Source of the DNA: Phyllobacterium lublinensis
GTDB taxonomy: Bacteria > Pseudomonadota > Alphaproteobacteria > Rhizobiales > Rhizobiaceae
Assembly: GCF_020164435.1 (NCBI RefSeq)
Contig: NZ_JAIUDQ010000016.1
Coordinates: 1 to 64,000, forward strand
Reading direction: 5' to 3'
Length of the DNA: 64,000 nucleotides
Shown here one piece after another: positions 42,027-52,842 of this stretch. Numbering within the stretch: the first letter of the stretch is position 1; each line of letters begins with the position of its first letter. The translations under genes and the position numbers were made by a program. A model generated the notes under the pieces. It was not told where the DNA came from and did no database searches. It saw only the letters and a program-made list of their open reading frames with translations.

Positions 42027-42221
42027 GAGCATTCACCTAATATCTGAAGCCGACTTTGTCCATATGGAGTCGTTGTGACGAGCCATTCTGGAAAACAGCA
42101 CAATACCTATCGATAAAGGTCATCGTTGCTTTTGGTTGCAGGATCGAGGTGAAAGTCGCCTGCCAGAAAATGTTCTTGTTTTGATCTCACATTTGCCGAC
42201 CGAATCGGTTAATCTGCGTGG

Positions 42222-43457
42222 ATGGAAACGTCAATTTCGCTCAACCAAACGCTGTTTCAGCTCGGTGCCAGCTCGATATCACTGGGAGCTACGCTGCTCG
42301 CAGGTGCGATTATAGCGGTACTTGTCATTGTTTTCGCCGGCATTGCGGTGTCGCGCGCGACACGCATGCGGCTTGTTGCTGAGGTACAGGCGGAGGATCG
42401 GGCACGCGATGCCGAGGCGCGGATGGGCGAAATCCTCAAGAGCCAGGCCGAGATGCAAGGGCGGATGCAGACCATGGCCGAGTTGTTCGGCTCAAGGCAG
42501 GCTGAACTCAATCAGTCAATCCGCGAACGGCTCGACGGGATGACCAGCCGCATCGGCCAGACGATGACCGAACAGACGCAATCGACCCATGCAAATCTGG
42601 CCAAGCTGCAGGAGCGACTGGCTGTCATTGACACGGCTCAGAACAATATTCAGGCGCTTGCCGGGCAGGTGGTCCAGCTGCAGGCCATTCTTGCCAACAA
42701 ACAGACCCGAGGTGCTTTCGGTCAGGCGCGGATGGAAGCGATCATAGCCGATGGCCTGCCACAGGGCGCTTACGAATTCCAGTCAACGCTCTCCAACGGC
42801 AGCCGGCCGGACTGCGTGGTACGCATGCCCAATGGTGCGCCGAATCTCGTGATCGACGCGAAATTCCCCTTGGAGGCCTGGAATGCCATTCGCGACGCTG
42901 AAGGTCCAGAATCGAAGAAAATCGCACTGGCGCAGTTCCGCCGTGATGTTGAGGTGCATATCCGCGATGTCGCCGAGAAATACCTGATCAATGGCGAAAC
43001 GCAGGACACAGCCTTTCTCTTCGTGCCGTCCGAATCGATATTTGCCGAGATTCATGAGAATTTTGAAGGTGTGGTCCAGAAGGCTCATCGTGCGCGCATC
43101 GTGATTGTTTCACCGTCGCTCCTGATGCTGTCCATTCAGGTCATTCAGGCGGTCCTCAAGGATGTGCGCATGCGGGAGCAGGCCCATCTCATTCAGGGCG
43201 AGGTTATCCGACTCATGGAGGATGTGGGCCGCCTTGATGACCGCGTTCGTCGTTTGCAGACGCATTTCGGCCAGGCGAACAAGGACATTGACGATATCCT
43301 GGTTTCGTCAAGCAAGGTAACCAAGCGCGGACAAAAGATCGAGGCTCTTGAGTTTGCCGAACCGGTCGGTGAAGCCGTTAAGGATGTGGATGCTGGCCGT
43401 TCTGCCGCCTCGGCGACGGGTCAGTTGCGCTTGCGCGTTGTCGAAGGTGATGATTAA
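42222..43457 (+). CDS. rmuC: DNA recombination protein RmuC
   Basis: 411 residues. An N-terminal membrane anchor (LLAGAIIAVLVIVFAGIAVS) is followed by a long coiled coil (residues 50-150) and the RmuC nuclease-like core (GAFGQARMEAIIADGLPQGA; PNLVIDAKFPLEAWNAIRDA; DTAFLFVPSESIFAEIHENF). The C-terminal helix covers VGRLDDRVRRLQTHFGQANK. RmuC limits DNA inversion at short repeats in E. coli; its mechanism is unclear. Divergent from the def operon. Confidence 0.92.
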   Translation: METSISLNQTLFQLGASSISLGATLLAGAIIAVLVIVFAGIAVSRATRMRLVAEVQAEDRARDAEARMGEILKSQAEMQGRMQTMAELFGSRQAELNQSIRERLDGMTSRIGQTMTEQTQSTHANLAKLQERLAVIDTAQNNIQALAGQVVQLQAILANKQTRGAFGQARMEAIIADGLPQGAYEFQSTLSNGSRPDCVVRMPNGAPNLVIDAKFPLEAWNAIRDAEGPESKKIALAQFRRDVEVHIRDVAEKYLINGETQDTAFLFVPSESIFAEIHENFEGVVQKAHRARIVIVSPSLLMLSIQVIQAVLKDVRMREQAHLIQGEVIRLMEDVGRLDDRVRRLQTHFGQANKDIDDILVSSSKVTKRGQKIEALEFAEPVGEAVKDVDAGRSAASATGQLRLRVVEGDD

Positions 43458-43554
43458 CGATGACGACAGGGCCCAGCTGCGGCCCTGATGTCGGAATGAC
43501 GCTAGCCGTACCGCGTTTCATGCGCTAACCCTGCCTCAAATAGCGCAGGACATC

Positions 43555-45570
43555 ATGGCTCAATCGACAACTGAACAGGCAATTTTCCTCGGCATCGACA
43601 CTGGCGGTACCTATACCGATGCGGTGCTCTGGTCGGAGCAACGGGGCGTCATTGCCAAGGCGAAGGCGTTGACCACGCGGCATGACCTCAGCGTCGGCAT
43701 TTCGGGGGCGGTCGAGCGTATTGTTACGCAAGCATCGGTTCGTTCTGCCGACATCAGGCTCGTTTCCATGTCCACGACGCTTGCTACCAACGCTCTTGTC
43801 GAGGGACAGGGCGGCCGCATCGCACTGGTCATGGTTGGTTTCTCGCGTGGTGATCTGGAAAAGGCCGATCTCGCCACAGCCCTTGGGTCGGATCCGGTCG
43901 TTTTCCTTCCTGGTGGCCATGACGTTTATGGCCGTGCCCAGCCGTTCGATATGGCCGAATTGGTGGAAGCCTTGCCCTCGCTGTGCCAGGAGGTAACGGG
44001 TTTTGCCGTCTGCTCCTACTTTGCCGTACGAAATCCTGAACACGAAATCGCCATACGCGACTTGATCCGCAAGGAAACCGGGCTCCCCGTCACCTGCAGC
44101 CATGAACTCTCGGCCAAGCTCAATGGTCCGCGCCGTGCCCTGACGACGGTCCTCAACGCCCGCCTCATTGCCATGATCGACAGGCTGGTGGCCGCAACCG
44201 AAACGTTTCTCGACCGGCGCGGCATCCATGCGCCGCTGATGGTCGTAAGGGGCGATGGCGCGCTTGTTTCTGCCGCCTTCGCTAGGCATCGTCCAATCGA
44301 GACCATATTGTCAGGGCCGGCAGCAAGCCTCGTCGGTGCCCGTCACATGACCGGGCTGGACAATGCGATTGTCTCGGATATTGGTGGAACGACCACCGAT
44401 GTTGCGGTTCTGGACAAGGGGAGACCGCGCCTCGATCCCAATGGCGCAACGGTCGGTGGATTTCGCACCATGGTGGAAGCCGTGGCCATGCGCACCTTCG
44501 GCCTCGGCGGCGATTCGGAAGTATCGCTCGATGACAACACCATGGCTCCGCGCATCAAGCTTGGTCCACGTCGGCTTGTTCCGTTGTCGCTGCTGGCCGC
44601 AAATCATGGGGCAAACGTCATCGACCACCTGGCCCGCCAGGTCAAGGCGACCAATGCCGGACGACTTGATGGGCGATTTGCACTCCTTACCGGCGTCCCT
44701 GCGCAGATGGCGTCTGGCCTCAGCAAAGGCGAAGCCGAGCTTTACGGACACATTACCAACGAGCCGCAACCGCTTGACCGGCTGCTGGGTTCTGTTTCCC
44801 AGGCTGCAACAATAAACCGCCTCGTCGCGCGGGGACTCGTGCATCTGTCGGGTTTCACGCCTTCGGATGCGTGTCACGTCCTTGGGCTGCAGGGCAACTG
44901 GAACGCGGAGGCAGCCCGTTACGGCGCCATTCTCTATGCGAGGCGCAAGGACGGTTCTGGGCGACCGCTTTGCGATACGCCGGAGGAAGTGGCTCATCGC
45001 ACCTATGACGCCCTGATTCGACGTTCGTCCGAAGTAGTTCTCGAGACTGTATTCGCCGAAGACGGACTGGAAGGGCCGGAGACAGTGGCAAGCCCCCTCA
45101 TTCAGCGTGCACTTTCGCGCGAAACTGGAATTGCCGGTGCCAGGTTGAACATCGACCGGCCTGTCATAGGGCTCGGAGCTTCGGCGCCGGTCTATTATCC
45201 CGCGGTCGGCGAGATGCTTGGCACGCGGTGCATTGTTCCGCACGATACGGATGTGGCCAATGCGCTGGGCGCCGTTGTCGGCCAGGTGCGCGTATCAGTG
45301 GAAGCACATGTCAGCCAGCCGGTCGAAGGCCTATATCGTGTCATGGCCGGAGAGGTGGTCAAGGACTTTCAGATCGAAGACGAGGCAATTGCGTTCGCTG
45401 AGGCTACTTTGAGAGTCCAGGCCGGGCAAATGGCGCTGGATGCGGGCACCGACGAAGCCGAGATCCGTATCGCCAAGGAGATCAGTGCTGCAATGGTCGA
45501 GGATCAACGCAAATTCATCGAAGCGATATTGATTGCGACTGCCTCGGGCAGGCCGCGTATCGCCCATTGA
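43555..45570 (+). CDS. Hydantoinase/oxoprolinase family protein (HyuA-like)
   Basis: 671 residues. Hydantoinase A N-terminal domain (FLGIDTGGTYTDAVLWSEQR; STTLATNALVEGQGGRIALV) and the ATPase-like central part (ETILSGPAASLVGARHMTGL; IVSDIGGTTTDVAVLDKGRP; VEAVAMRTFGLGGDSEVSLD). These are actin-like fold motifs of ATP-dependent hydantoin/oxoproline hydrolases. The C-terminal portion keeps GLGASAPVYYPAVGEML. No HyuB partner gene is next to it, so the substrate is open. Standalone transcription is likely. Confidence 0.88.
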   Translation: MAQSTTEQAIFLGIDTGGTYTDAVLWSEQRGVIAKAKALTTRHDLSVGISGAVERIVTQASVRSADIRLVSMSTTLATNALVEGQGGRIALVMVGFSRGDLEKADLATALGSDPVVFLPGGHDVYGRAQPFDMAELVEALPSLCQEVTGFAVCSYFAVRNPEHEIAIRDLIRKETGLPVTCSHELSAKLNGPRRALTTVLNARLIAMIDRLVAATETFLDRRGIHAPLMVVRGDGALVSAAFARHRPIETILSGPAASLVGARHMTGLDNAIVSDIGGTTTDVAVLDKGRPRLDPNGATVGGFRTMVEAVAMRTFGLGGDSEVSLDDNTMAPRIKLGPRRLVPLSLLAANHGANVIDHLARQVKATNAGRLDGRFALLTGVPAQMASGLSKGEAELYGHITNEPQPLDRLLGSVSQAATINRLVARGLVHLSGFTPSDACHVLGLQGNWNAEAARYGAILYARRKDGSGRPLCDTPEEVAHRTYDALIRRSSEVVLETVFAEDGLEGPETVASPLIQRALSRETGIAGARLNIDRPVIGLGASAPVYYPAVGEMLGTRCIVPHDTDVANALGAVVGQVRVSVEAHVSQPVEGLYRVMAGEVVKDFQIEDEAIAFAEATLRVQAGQMALDAGTDEAEIRIAKEISAAMVEDQRKFIEAILIATASGRPRIAH

Positions 45571-45674
45571 GCATTCTTTCCGCCAGAGCATAAATCCTGT
45601 TCACTATTGATCAATTGACGGGGAATACCGGAGCGTGTTCAAGGATAGGATAGGAAATCTGGAAGGAACGGATC

Positions 45675-47852
45675 ATGAGTGAACGCATCGAAATCAATGG
45701 TTTGAAGGTGGCCAAGGAGCTGTATGACTTCGTTGTGAACGAAGCCATGCCGGGGACCAATGTCGATGCCGAGCAGTTCTGGTCCGGTTTGGTGCAAATC
45801 ATCCATGATCTCGCGCCGCGAAACCGCGAACTCTTGCAGAAACGCGACGCTTTTCAGGAGAAGCTGGACACCTTCTACAAGGAAAAGCGCAACACTGGAT
45901 ATAGCCACGAAGAATACGAGGCTTTCCTCAGGCATATTGGCTATCTGTTGCCGGAGGGCGCGGCCTTTTCGGTCTCGACCAGCAATGTGGATCCGGAAAT
46001 TGCCGTAACCGCAGGCCCACAACTCGTCGTCCCGGTAATGAACGCCCGTTATGCCCTTAATGCAGCCAATGCGCGCTGGGGCTCGCTCTACGACGCGTTG
46101 TATGGCACCGATGCCATTCCCGAAGCAGGCGGCGCCGAAAGAGGAAAGACATTCAATCCTGTGCGCGGCGCCAAGGTCATTGCCTGGGCCAAAGCCTTTC
46201 TCGACGACAGCGTGCCACTGACAGGAGCGAGCTGGAACGATGTTTCAGCACTGCGCATTGACAATCAGGAGCTTGCCTTGCAAGCCGGCGGGCAATCGGT
46301 TTCCCTGCAAGATGCAGCACAGTTCGCAGGTTACAGGGGCGAGGCCAATGCGCCGACCGCGATCCTCCTGGTAAAGAATGGATTGCATATCGAGATCGTC
46401 ATCAATGCTGATCATGCCATCGGCAGGAGTGATCCCGCTCATATTGCCGATGTACTTCTGGAATCTGCCCTGACGACCATCCAGGACTGCGAGGATTCCG
46501 TTGCGGCGGTGGATGCAGAAGACAAGGTTGTGGTCTATCGCAACTGGCTCGGCCTGATGAATGGCGATCTCGAAGATACGTTTGAAAAAGGCGGCAAAAG
46601 CGTTACGCGCAAGCTTAATGCTGACCGGGAATATATCGGTAAGGACGAAAAACCGCTGACGGTACCCGGTCGCTCTTTGATGCTGGTGCGTAATGTCGGT
46701 CACCTGATGACCAATCCGGCGATCCTGGACAGGGATGGCAATGAGGTTCCGGAAGGCATCATGGATGCGGCGATCACAGCGCTGGCATCCCTCCACGACA
46801 TCGGACCGGGTGGCCGCCACATGAATTCGCGTTCCGGATCGATGTATGTGGTCAAGCCGAAGATGCATGGCCCGGAAGAGGTGGCGTTCGCGTCCGAATT
46901 GTTCGGACGTGTGGAAGAATTGCTCGGCATGAAGCCGAATACGATGAAGATGGGGATTATGGATGAGGAGCGCCGCACGACGGTCAACCTCAAGGAAGCC
47001 ATTCGCGCCGCAAAGGAACGGGTTGTCTTCATCAATACCGGATTCCTCGACCGCACCGGTGATGAAATCCATACTTCCATGGAAGCAGGTCCGATGATCC
47101 GCAAGGGCGACATGAAGCAGGCCTCCTGGATCGGTGCCTACGAGAACTGGAACGTCGATGTCGGTCTTGAATGCGGACTTTCCGGCCATGCCCAGATCGG
47201 AAAGGGCATGTGGGCAATGCCCGACCTCATGGCAGCCATGCTGGAGCAGAAGATCGCACACCCCAAGGCGGGCGCGAACACCGCTTGGGTTCCGTCGCCA
47301 ACGGCGGCAACTTTGCATGCGACGCATTATCACAAGGTGAATGTCGCTGAGGTTCAGACTGGATTGAAGGCGCGTGGCCGGGCGAAGCTCAGCGATATAC
47401 TGTCGGTGCCCGTTGCTTCGCGTCCTAACTGGACGCCTGAGGATATCCAGCGGGAGCTGGACAACAACGCCCAGGGCATTCTCGGCTATGTCGTGCGTTG
47501 GGTGGATCAGGGGGTGGGCTGCTCGAAAGTGCCCGACATCAACAATATTGGCCTCATGGAAGACCGTGCGACCTTGCGCATATCCGCCCAGCACATCGCG
47601 AACTGGCTGCATCATGGCGTTGCCACCGAGGCGCAGGTGCTTGAAACTTTGAAACGCATGGCAGCTGTCGTGGACAAGCAAAACGCCGGCGATCCGCTCT
47701 ATCAGCCGATGGCGACGGATTTCGACGGCTCCATCACCTTCCAGGCCGCATGCGATCTCGTGTTCAAGGGCCGCGAACAGCCCAATGGCTATACAGAGCC
47801 GGTCTTGCATCGGCGCCGGCTTGAGCTCAAGGCCAGGCAGGCCAGCGCTTAA
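45675..47852 (+). CDS. glcB: Malate synthase G
   Basis: 725 residues, the monomeric G isoform. Key regions: [20 protein letters not shown] type core (here [15 protein letters not shown]), [20 protein letters not shown], the active site stretch [40 protein letters not shown] and [17 protein letters not shown]. It condenses glyoxylate with acetyl-CoA to malate, for growth on two-carbon compounds or glycolate. No isocitrate lyase in view. Start ATG at 45675 after GGAAGG. Confidence 0.97.
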   Translation: MSERIEINGLKVAKELYDFVVNEAMPGTNVDAEQFWSGLVQIIHDLAPRNRELLQKRDAFQEKLDTFYKEKRNTGYSHEEYEAFLRHIGYLLPEGAAFSVSTSNVDPEIAVTAGPQLVVPVMNARYALNAANARWGSLYDALYGTDAIPEAGGAERGKTFNPVRGAKVIAWAKAFLDDSVPLTGASWNDVSALRIDNQELALQAGGQSVSLQDAAQFAGYRGEANAPTAILLVKNGLHIEIVINADHAIGRSDPAHIADVLLESALTTIQDCEDSVAAVDAEDKVVVYRNWLGLMNGDLEDTFEKGGKSVTRKLNADREYIGKDEKPLTVPGRSLMLVRNVGHLMTNPAILDRDGNEVPEGIMDAAITALASLHDIGPGGRHMNSRSGSMYVVKPKMHGPEEVAFASELFGRVEELLGMKPNTMKMGIMDEERRTTVNLKEAIRAAKERVVFINTGFLDRTGDEIHTSMEAGPMIRKGDMKQASWIGAYENWNVDVGLECGLSGHAQIGKGMWAMPDLMAAMLEQKIAHPKAGANTAWVPSPTAATLHATHYHKVNVAEVQTGLKARGRAKLSDILSVPVASRPNWTPEDIQRELDNNAQGILGYVVRWVDQGVGCSKVPDINNIGLMEDRATLRISAQHIANWLHHGVATEAQVLETLKRMAAVVDKQNAGDPLYQPMATDFDGSITFQAACDLVFKGREQPNGYTEPVLHRRRLELKARQASA

Positions 47853-47867
47853 GACCGCGCGAAACCA

Positions 47868-48383
47868 ATGGCCCGCGTCCGCCCCGTCAGTTATCTCACC
47901 CTCATCTTCTGGATGATGGCGAGGCTGGCGGTCGCGGAAGAGGCGCGACCGGCCGTTGAAATTGTCGATTGGGGACTGACCGGCGCCAAGGAAGTTGGCT
48001 CGGAACCGTCACCGGATACGCCTACGGGCGTAAACCGGCTGGTTGAAGGACCGGTCGAGGTGACACGCACCACAAGAATTCATGCCTGCATAGGTACGAG
48101 TTTCGGCGTTCTCTATCGAGTGTCTGCGGCTGATGACGCTGGTGCTGTGCCGATCAAGGTCGTGGTTCTCCACCCACAGATCAGCACTCCGGATGGTAGG
48201 CTCATGGAAAAGAGCAGCTGGCCCGATACCGCCGTTTCCCAGCGTCGCTATGCGGGGTGGGTCTTCGAGGAGAATTTCGAGCTCGTCTCCGGTTCTTGGA
48301 CAATCTCGTTGGAGGACATGGCCGGCAAGGAACTGACCTCAAAGAGCTTCAGCGTGACTGCAGGCAATTGCCCGATTTCATGA
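47868..48383 (+). CDS. DUF3859-type secreted protein
   Basis: 171 residues with a signal peptide (SYLTLIFWMMARLAVAEEAR). The mature part, VEIVDWGLTGAKEVGSEPSP, then FGVLYRVSAADDAGAVPIKV and RRYAGWVFEENFELVSGSWT, is an all-beta domain of the DUF3859 type. It ends TAGNCPIS. Function is unknown. It is 15 bases downstream of glcB and may be read from the same transcript. Confidence 0.75.
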   Translation: MARVRPVSYLTLIFWMMARLAVAEEARPAVEIVDWGLTGAKEVGSEPSPDTPTGVNRLVEGPVEVTRTTRIHACIGTSFGVLYRVSAADDAGAVPIKVVVLHPQISTPDGRLMEKSSWPDTAVSQRRYAGWVFEENFELVSGSWTISLEDMAGKELTSKSFSVTAGNCPIS

Positions 48384-48438
48384 GCTGATGATTCTGATAC
48401 GCTAACCAATCAACGGGTGGCGAAGGACGTTACGTCGA

Positions 48439-49263
48439 ATGAGCTGCACAAGGAGTTCCGCCTGGCTTGCCAGGCTGTTTGTCATTGCGCTTGCGTGCGG
48501 CGCTGGCCTGCCTGCTGCTGCGGGCGCTGAATCCGATCTTTATCGGGCCTCCGCCGTCGTTTCCGGCCAAGGTGAGGAGAACAGGGCGATTGGACTGGCC
48601 CAATGCCTGGAGGACGTCCTCGTAAAGGTATCGGGCGATCCGCGTCTGATGACGGACCGGAATGTCGCCGAACTCAAACGAAGGGCTGGCGAGTTCGTGG
48701 ATCGGTTTGCGTACCGGGACCGGATGTCAGGCGTCCCGATCCATGACGAGCAGGGATCCTATGACCGCCCGCACGATCTGAGTGCGGAGTTCGATGTGGC
48801 GAAGATCGATGAGATTTTAAGGTCACTCGGGCGGCAGCCCTGGCTCTCGCCGCGGCCGCGTGTTGTAGTGTTTCTTGCAGTATTCGGGAGGAAAGCAGAT
48901 TTTGCCCTGGCCAGTGATGGCGATGCCGATATGCGCACATCGCTTGCAGCTGCAGCGGCACGGGTGGGGTTGCCGATGGCCCTGCCGACAAGCGCTCAAC
49001 TCGAACAGCGAGAACTGAATGCCAGCACGTTGTCACGCGCGGATGTTCCGAAACGCGAAACTCTGGCCACCACCGAAGACGTTGCGCTGGCCGGAACATT
49101 GCAGTGGAGCGACGAGGCGCTTGGCTGGGTCGCAAGCTGGCGCATGCGATCAGATGCAACGGATTATCGATGGCAAATTCGCGGTGTCGGCTTCGACGAC
49201 TCGTTCCGCAATGGCATGCGGGGTGCAGCGCAAGTCCTTTCCGGTCATGGCAAGCCGCAATAG
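48439..49263 (+). CDS. DUF2066-type secreted protein
   Basis: 274 residues with an N-terminal signal sequence (LFVIALACGAGLPAAAGAES). Start of the mature protein YRASAVVSGQGEENRAIGLA and LEDVLVKVSGDPRLMTDRNV matches DUF2066, found in many proteobacteria beside cell-envelope genes. The remainder (PWLSPRPRVVVFLAVFGRKA; LAGTLQWSDEALGWVASWRM) is an alpha/beta domain. No function is established. Confidence 0.78.
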   Translation: MSCTRSSAWLARLFVIALACGAGLPAAAGAESDLYRASAVVSGQGEENRAIGLAQCLEDVLVKVSGDPRLMTDRNVAELKRRAGEFVDRFAYRDRMSGVPIHDEQGSYDRPHDLSAEFDVAKIDEILRSLGRQPWLSPRPRVVVFLAVFGRKADFALASDGDADMRTSLAAAAARVGLPMALPTSAQLEQRELNASTLSRADVPKRETLATTEDVALAGTLQWSDEALGWVASWRMRSDATDYRWQIRGVGFDDSFRNGMRGAAQVLSGHGKPQ

Positions 49264-49317
49264 GTTGACCGCAATGATGCACGCCTACTTGTTTGCTGGC
49301 TGATTCTTGTTTAGGCG

Positions 49318-50010
49318 ATGCGCATGAAACTGCTCGCGATCGACACCGCCGCCAATCTTTGCTCCGTCGCCGTTTTTGATGTCGGAACGGGGTCTTTGTT
49401 GGCTGAAGTTATCGAGGATATCGGCAAGGGGCATGCCGAGCGCCTGATGGCGGTGATCGAACAGGCACTGGAACAGAGTACGAGTCTCATCACCGATATT
49501 GGCAAGATCGCCGTCAGTATCGGCCCGGGCTCCTTTACAGGAGTCCGTGTCGGCGTATCGGCCGCACGCGGCCTTGCGCTTGCGCTTCGATGCCCCGTCG
49601 TCGGAATCAGCACCCTGCAGTCGCTGGCCCATGACGCTGCAAGGTCAAATCCGGGCAAGGCGATCCTGTCTATCATCGATGCGCGCCGCGAAGAACTCTA
49701 CGCCCAGTTCTTCAACGCAGATGGATCGGCGGAATCGGAACCCATGGTGACGAGCCTGCCGCTGATACTTGGACAATTGGCAGAGCGGGTAACTGTGCAT
49801 GTCCTTGCTGGTTCAGGTGCGTCGCTCGTCAATGAAAAGCTCGGTCAGCGCCTCGACATCGCTGTGGAGGGGGCGACCGGAAGCATTGAGGCCGTCGCGC
49901 GGCTGGGAGCGATCCTTGTTTCCGATGGCGCGCCAAAGCCGCTTTACTTGCGCGGTCTCGATGTCAAACCGCAACAGGGCTTTGTGCTCAAAAGGAAGGT
50001 TGCTGAATGA
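49318..50010 (+). CDS. tsaB: tRNA threonylcarbamoyladenosine biosynthesis protein TsaB
   Basis: 230 residues (a second ATG at 49324 is an alternative start). ASKHA-fold motifs LLAIDTAANLCSVAVFDVG and SIGPGSFTGVRVGVSAARGL, then ARREELYAQFF. TsaB is the inactive scaffold paralogue of TsaD and acts with TsaC, TsaD and TsaE to make t6A37 in ANN-decoding tRNAs. Overlaps rimI by four bases, a conserved pair. Confidence 0.94.
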   Translation: MRMKLLAIDTAANLCSVAVFDVGTGSLLAEVIEDIGKGHAERLMAVIEQALEQSTSLITDIGKIAVSIGPGSFTGVRVGVSAARGLALALRCPVVGISTLQSLAHDAARSNPGKAILSIIDARREELYAQFFNADGSAESEPMVTSLPLILGQLAERVTVHVLAGSGASLVNEKLGQRLDIAVEGATGSIEAVARLGAILVSDGAPKPLYLRGLDVKPQQGFVLKRKVAE

Positions 50011-50510
50011 TCGGCTTTCCCTTCGACAATATGCGGTCGCGCAGCTTTGTCATCGAACCTGTTGTGCGCGCCGATGCGGTACAACTTGCAGCTCTGCATG
50101 CCCTGACCTTCCGGCAGCCCTGGAGCGATGATGATTTTCACGCGCTGCTGGTCGAAGACAATGTGTTCGGATTCATTGCCCGGGAACAGGGAAATCCCAA
50201 GGCAATGGCTGGCGGCTTCGTTGTGGCAAGGCTCGTTCTCGACGAGGCGGAAATCCTGACGATCGCTGTGGCACCCCCGGCGCAGCGCAAGGGGCTTGGG
50301 CACGCCTTGATGGATGCAACGCTTCGTCACCTGCACAATGCCCGCGCCAGTATGCTCTTTCTGGAAGTAGATGAACTCAATATACCGGCTCTGGCACTTT
50401 ATCGCAGGCTCGGTTTCAAACAGGTCGGAAAACGGCCAGGCTATTACGAGACTGCCGCAGGACGTTCGAGTGCATTGACCATGCGCCGCGACCTCAAGGC
50501 AGGTCGCTGA
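50007..50510 (+). CDS. rimI: Ribosomal-protein-alanine N-acetyltransferase RimI
   Basis: 167 residues, GNAT fold: LVLDEAEILTIAVAPPAQRK and GLGHALMDATLRHLHN give the acetyl-CoA loop (QRKGLG); the end LALYRRLGFKQVGKRPGYYE is the RimI-specific block. It acetylates the N-terminus of ribosomal protein S18 and possibly other targets. tsaB-rimI-plsC order is conserved; start ATG overlaps the tsaB stop. Confidence 0.92.
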   Translation: MIGFPFDNMRSRSFVIEPVVRADAVQLAALHALTFRQPWSDDDFHALLVEDNVFGFIAREQGNPKAMAGGFVVARLVLDEAEILTIAVAPPAQRKGLGHALMDATLRHLHNARASMLFLEVDELNIPALALYRRLGFKQVGKRPGYYETAAGRSSALTMRRDLKAGR

Positions 50511-50511
50511 C

Positions 50512-51363
50512 ATGATCTCCTGGCTGCGGTTCATAGTCATGGCGACGGCATTTGCCCTGACGATTCTTTGCCTTGTGCCACTGCAATATGTGTTCCTTAA
50601 AACGGGGTGGGGTCCCCGCATTGCCACGCCGATGCTTTTTCACAGGATCGTCAGCCGCTTGCTTGGCTTCCGCATCCGTTTGCACGGCGAGATGGCAAAG
50701 GAACGGCCACTCCTGCTCACCGCCAACCACACGTCCTGGACCGATATCGTAATCCTTGGTTCCCTGCGTGAAATGGCCTTTATTGCCAAGGCGGAAGTGG
50801 CCACGTGGCCACTGTTCGGCATGCTTGCCAAGCTGCAGCGCACGGTCTTCATCGAACGCGAGAAGCGCGGCAAAACCCACCATCAGGCCAGCGTCATCGC
50901 AACCCGTCTTGCGGCAGGCGACCCAATGGTGCTTTTTGCCGAAGGCACAACGTCCGATGGTAATCGTGTTCTGCCGTTCAAGACGTCACTTTTCGGCGCC
51001 GCGCAGGTTGCAATTCGCGAAACCAATGTCGAGACGGTAACTGTGCAGCCTGTTGCAATTGCTTATACCCGCGTTCACGGCATGCCGATGGGCCGCGTCC
51101 ACCGCCCCCTTGTTGCGTGGCCAGGTGACGTGCCGTTGGCTCCAAGCCTGATTGGTCTACTCAAGGACGGTGCCGTCGACGTTGACGTATGGTTTGGCGA
51201 ACCGGTGGTCATCGACGCAAAAAGTGACCGCAAGGTATTGGCGCGAACGATGGAAGAGCGAGTGCGTGCCATGGTTCATACCTCGCTCATGGGGCGAGAC
51301 CTCGTCAGCCTTCAGGGCGAAAGCCGCGAGGACCCTATTCTCAACGGCACCAAAAACCGTTAG
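50512..51363 (+). CDS. 1-acylglycerol-3-phosphate acyltransferase family (PlsC-like)
   Basis: 283 residues. N-terminal span ([20 protein letters not shown]), the HX4D catalytic motif in [24 protein letters not shown], and the glycerophosphate-binding block [20 protein letters not shown]. It transfers acyl chains to lysophosphatidic acid or a related lyso-lipid such as lyso-ornithine lipid, at the inner membrane. Which acceptor is used cannot be told from sequence. One base after rimI, probably same operon. Confidence 0.9.
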   Translation: MISWLRFIVMATAFALTILCLVPLQYVFLKTGWGPRIATPMLFHRIVSRLLGFRIRLHGEMAKERPLLLTANHTSWTDIVILGSLREMAFIAKAEVATWPLFGMLAKLQRTVFIEREKRGKTHHQASVIATRLAAGDPMVLFAEGTTSDGNRVLPFKTSLFGAAQVAIRETNVETVTVQPVAIAYTRVHGMPMGRVHRPLVAWPGDVPLAPSLIGLLKDGAVDVDVWFGEPVVIDAKSDRKVLARTMEERVRAMVHTSLMGRDLVSLQGESREDPILNGTKNR

Positions 51364-51373
51364 AAGCCTGCCC

Positions 51374-52813
51374 ATGGACGATATCAGCATTACAAACAAG
51401 CCGGATGAAGACTCCGGATCCCTGGCGCATTCGGTGGCGCTTGGCAACACGCGCAAGGTCTATGTCAAGACCTATGGCTGCCAGATGAATGTCTATGACA
51501 GCCAGCGCATGGCCGACAGTCTTGCGGCTGAGGGCTACAGTGCAACCGACAATGCAGACGACGCAGACCTGGTGCTGATCAATACCTGCCATATCCGCGA
51601 GAAGGCTTCGGAAAAGCTCTATTCGGCGCTTGGCCGCCTGCGCAAGATGAAAGATGCAAGGGCTAAGGAAGGCCGCGAGTTGACTGTCGGCGTTGCCGGT
51701 TGCGTCGCCCAGGCCGAAGGCGACGAGATTACTCGCCGGGCACCGGTCGTCGATCTGGTGGTTGGCCCGCAAACCTATCACCGCTTGCCGCTGGCGCTCG
51801 CCCGCGTGCGCCAGGGGGAGCGCGTGGTCGAGACCGAGTATGCGATTGAAGACAAGTTCGAGCATCTGCCCGCGCCTGGCAGGGAGCAAACAAGGAGCCG
51901 GGGCGTAACGGCATTTTTGACCGTGCAGGAAGGTTGCGACAAGTTTTGCACATTCTGCGTCGTGCCCTATACGCGCGGATCGGAAGTTTCACGCCCCGTC
52001 GCCCAGATTGTCCGAGAAGCCGAGAAGCTGGCGGATGCGGGCGTACGCGAACTGACTTTGCTTGGCCAGAACGTCAATGCCTGGCACGGCGAAGGTGCTG
52101 ATGGACGCGAGTGGGGTCTTGGCGAGTTGCTGTATCGTCTGGCGGAGATCCCCGGCATCGCGCGTTTGCGTTACGTGACCAGTCATCCGCGGGATATGGA
52201 TGACACGTTGATCAACGCCCATCGCGACCTCGAAATGCTGATGCCCTATCTGCATCTGCCGGTCCAGTCGGGTTCCGATCGGATACTCAAGGCCATGAAC
52301 CGCAAGCACACCGGCGCGGACTATAGGCGTCTGATCGAGCGTATTCGCGGCGCCCGCTCGGATATCGCACTGTCGGGAGACTTCATTGTCGGCTTTCCGG
52401 GTGAGAGCGAGCAGGATTTCGAAGACACGATGCAGATCGTCCGGGACGTCACCTACGCGGCAGCCTACTCGTTCAAATACTCGCCACGACCCGGTACGCC
52501 CGGCGCAGACATGGATGGTCATGTCGAAGAGGCGGTAAAGGATGCCAGGTTGCAGCGTCTGCAGGCGTTGCTCAGCGAACAGCAATATGCGTTCCAGCGC
52601 AGCCTTATCGGAAAGTCGATGGATGTGCTGATTGAAAAGGCCGGTCGTGTGCCGGGCCAGATGGTGGGACGATCTCCCTGGTTACAACCTGTAATTATAG
52701 ATGTACACGGCGGTCGAATCGGCGACATTATCAATGTGCGAATCATCGACACCGGCACCAACAGCTTGATTGGTGTCCGGGAGATGAACTCGGCGAGCAA
52801 TGGGACTATATAA
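51374..52813 (+). CDS. miaB: tRNA-2-methylthio-N6-dimethylallyladenosine synthase
   Basis: 479 residues from the ATG at 51374; the frame is open upstream inside plsC but homology begins here. UPF0004 domain with cysteines in [16 protein letters not shown] and [15 protein letters not shown]. Radical-SAM site [19 protein letters not shown], then [14 protein letters not shown], and a C-terminal TRAM domain. It carries two iron-sulfur clusters and adds the methylthio group to i6A37 of tRNAs. 10 bases after plsC. Confidence 0.97.
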   Translation: MDDISITNKPDEDSGSLAHSVALGNTRKVYVKTYGCQMNVYDSQRMADSLAAEGYSATDNADDADLVLINTCHIREKASEKLYSALGRLRKMKDARAKEGRELTVGVAGCVAQAEGDEITRRAPVVDLVVGPQTYHRLPLALARVRQGERVVETEYAIEDKFEHLPAPGREQTRSRGVTAFLTVQEGCDKFCTFCVVPYTRGSEVSRPVAQIVREAEKLADAGVRELTLLGQNVNAWHGEGADGREWGLGELLYRLAEIPGIARLRYVTSHPRDMDDTLINAHRDLEMLMPYLHLPVQSGSDRILKAMNRKHTGADYRRLIERIRGARSDIALSGDFIVGFPGESEQDFEDTMQIVRDVTYAAAYSFKYSPRPGTPGADMDGHVEEAVKDARLQRLQALLSEQQYAFQRSLIGKSMDVLIEKAGRVPGQMVGRSPWLQPVIIDVHGGRIGDIINVRIIDTGTNSLIGVREMNSASNGTI

Positions 52814-52842
52814 GAGGCTGAACACTTTTTCAGGAGAGCCGT

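Noticed and set aside
44311-45243. 310-codon minus-strand frame
   Set aside because: Antisense to the hydantoinase-like gene whose motifs are intact.
46245-47810. 521-codon open frame on the minus strand
   Set aside because: Antisense of malate synthase G, low-complexity histidine/arginine-rich composition caused by GC-rich codon bias.
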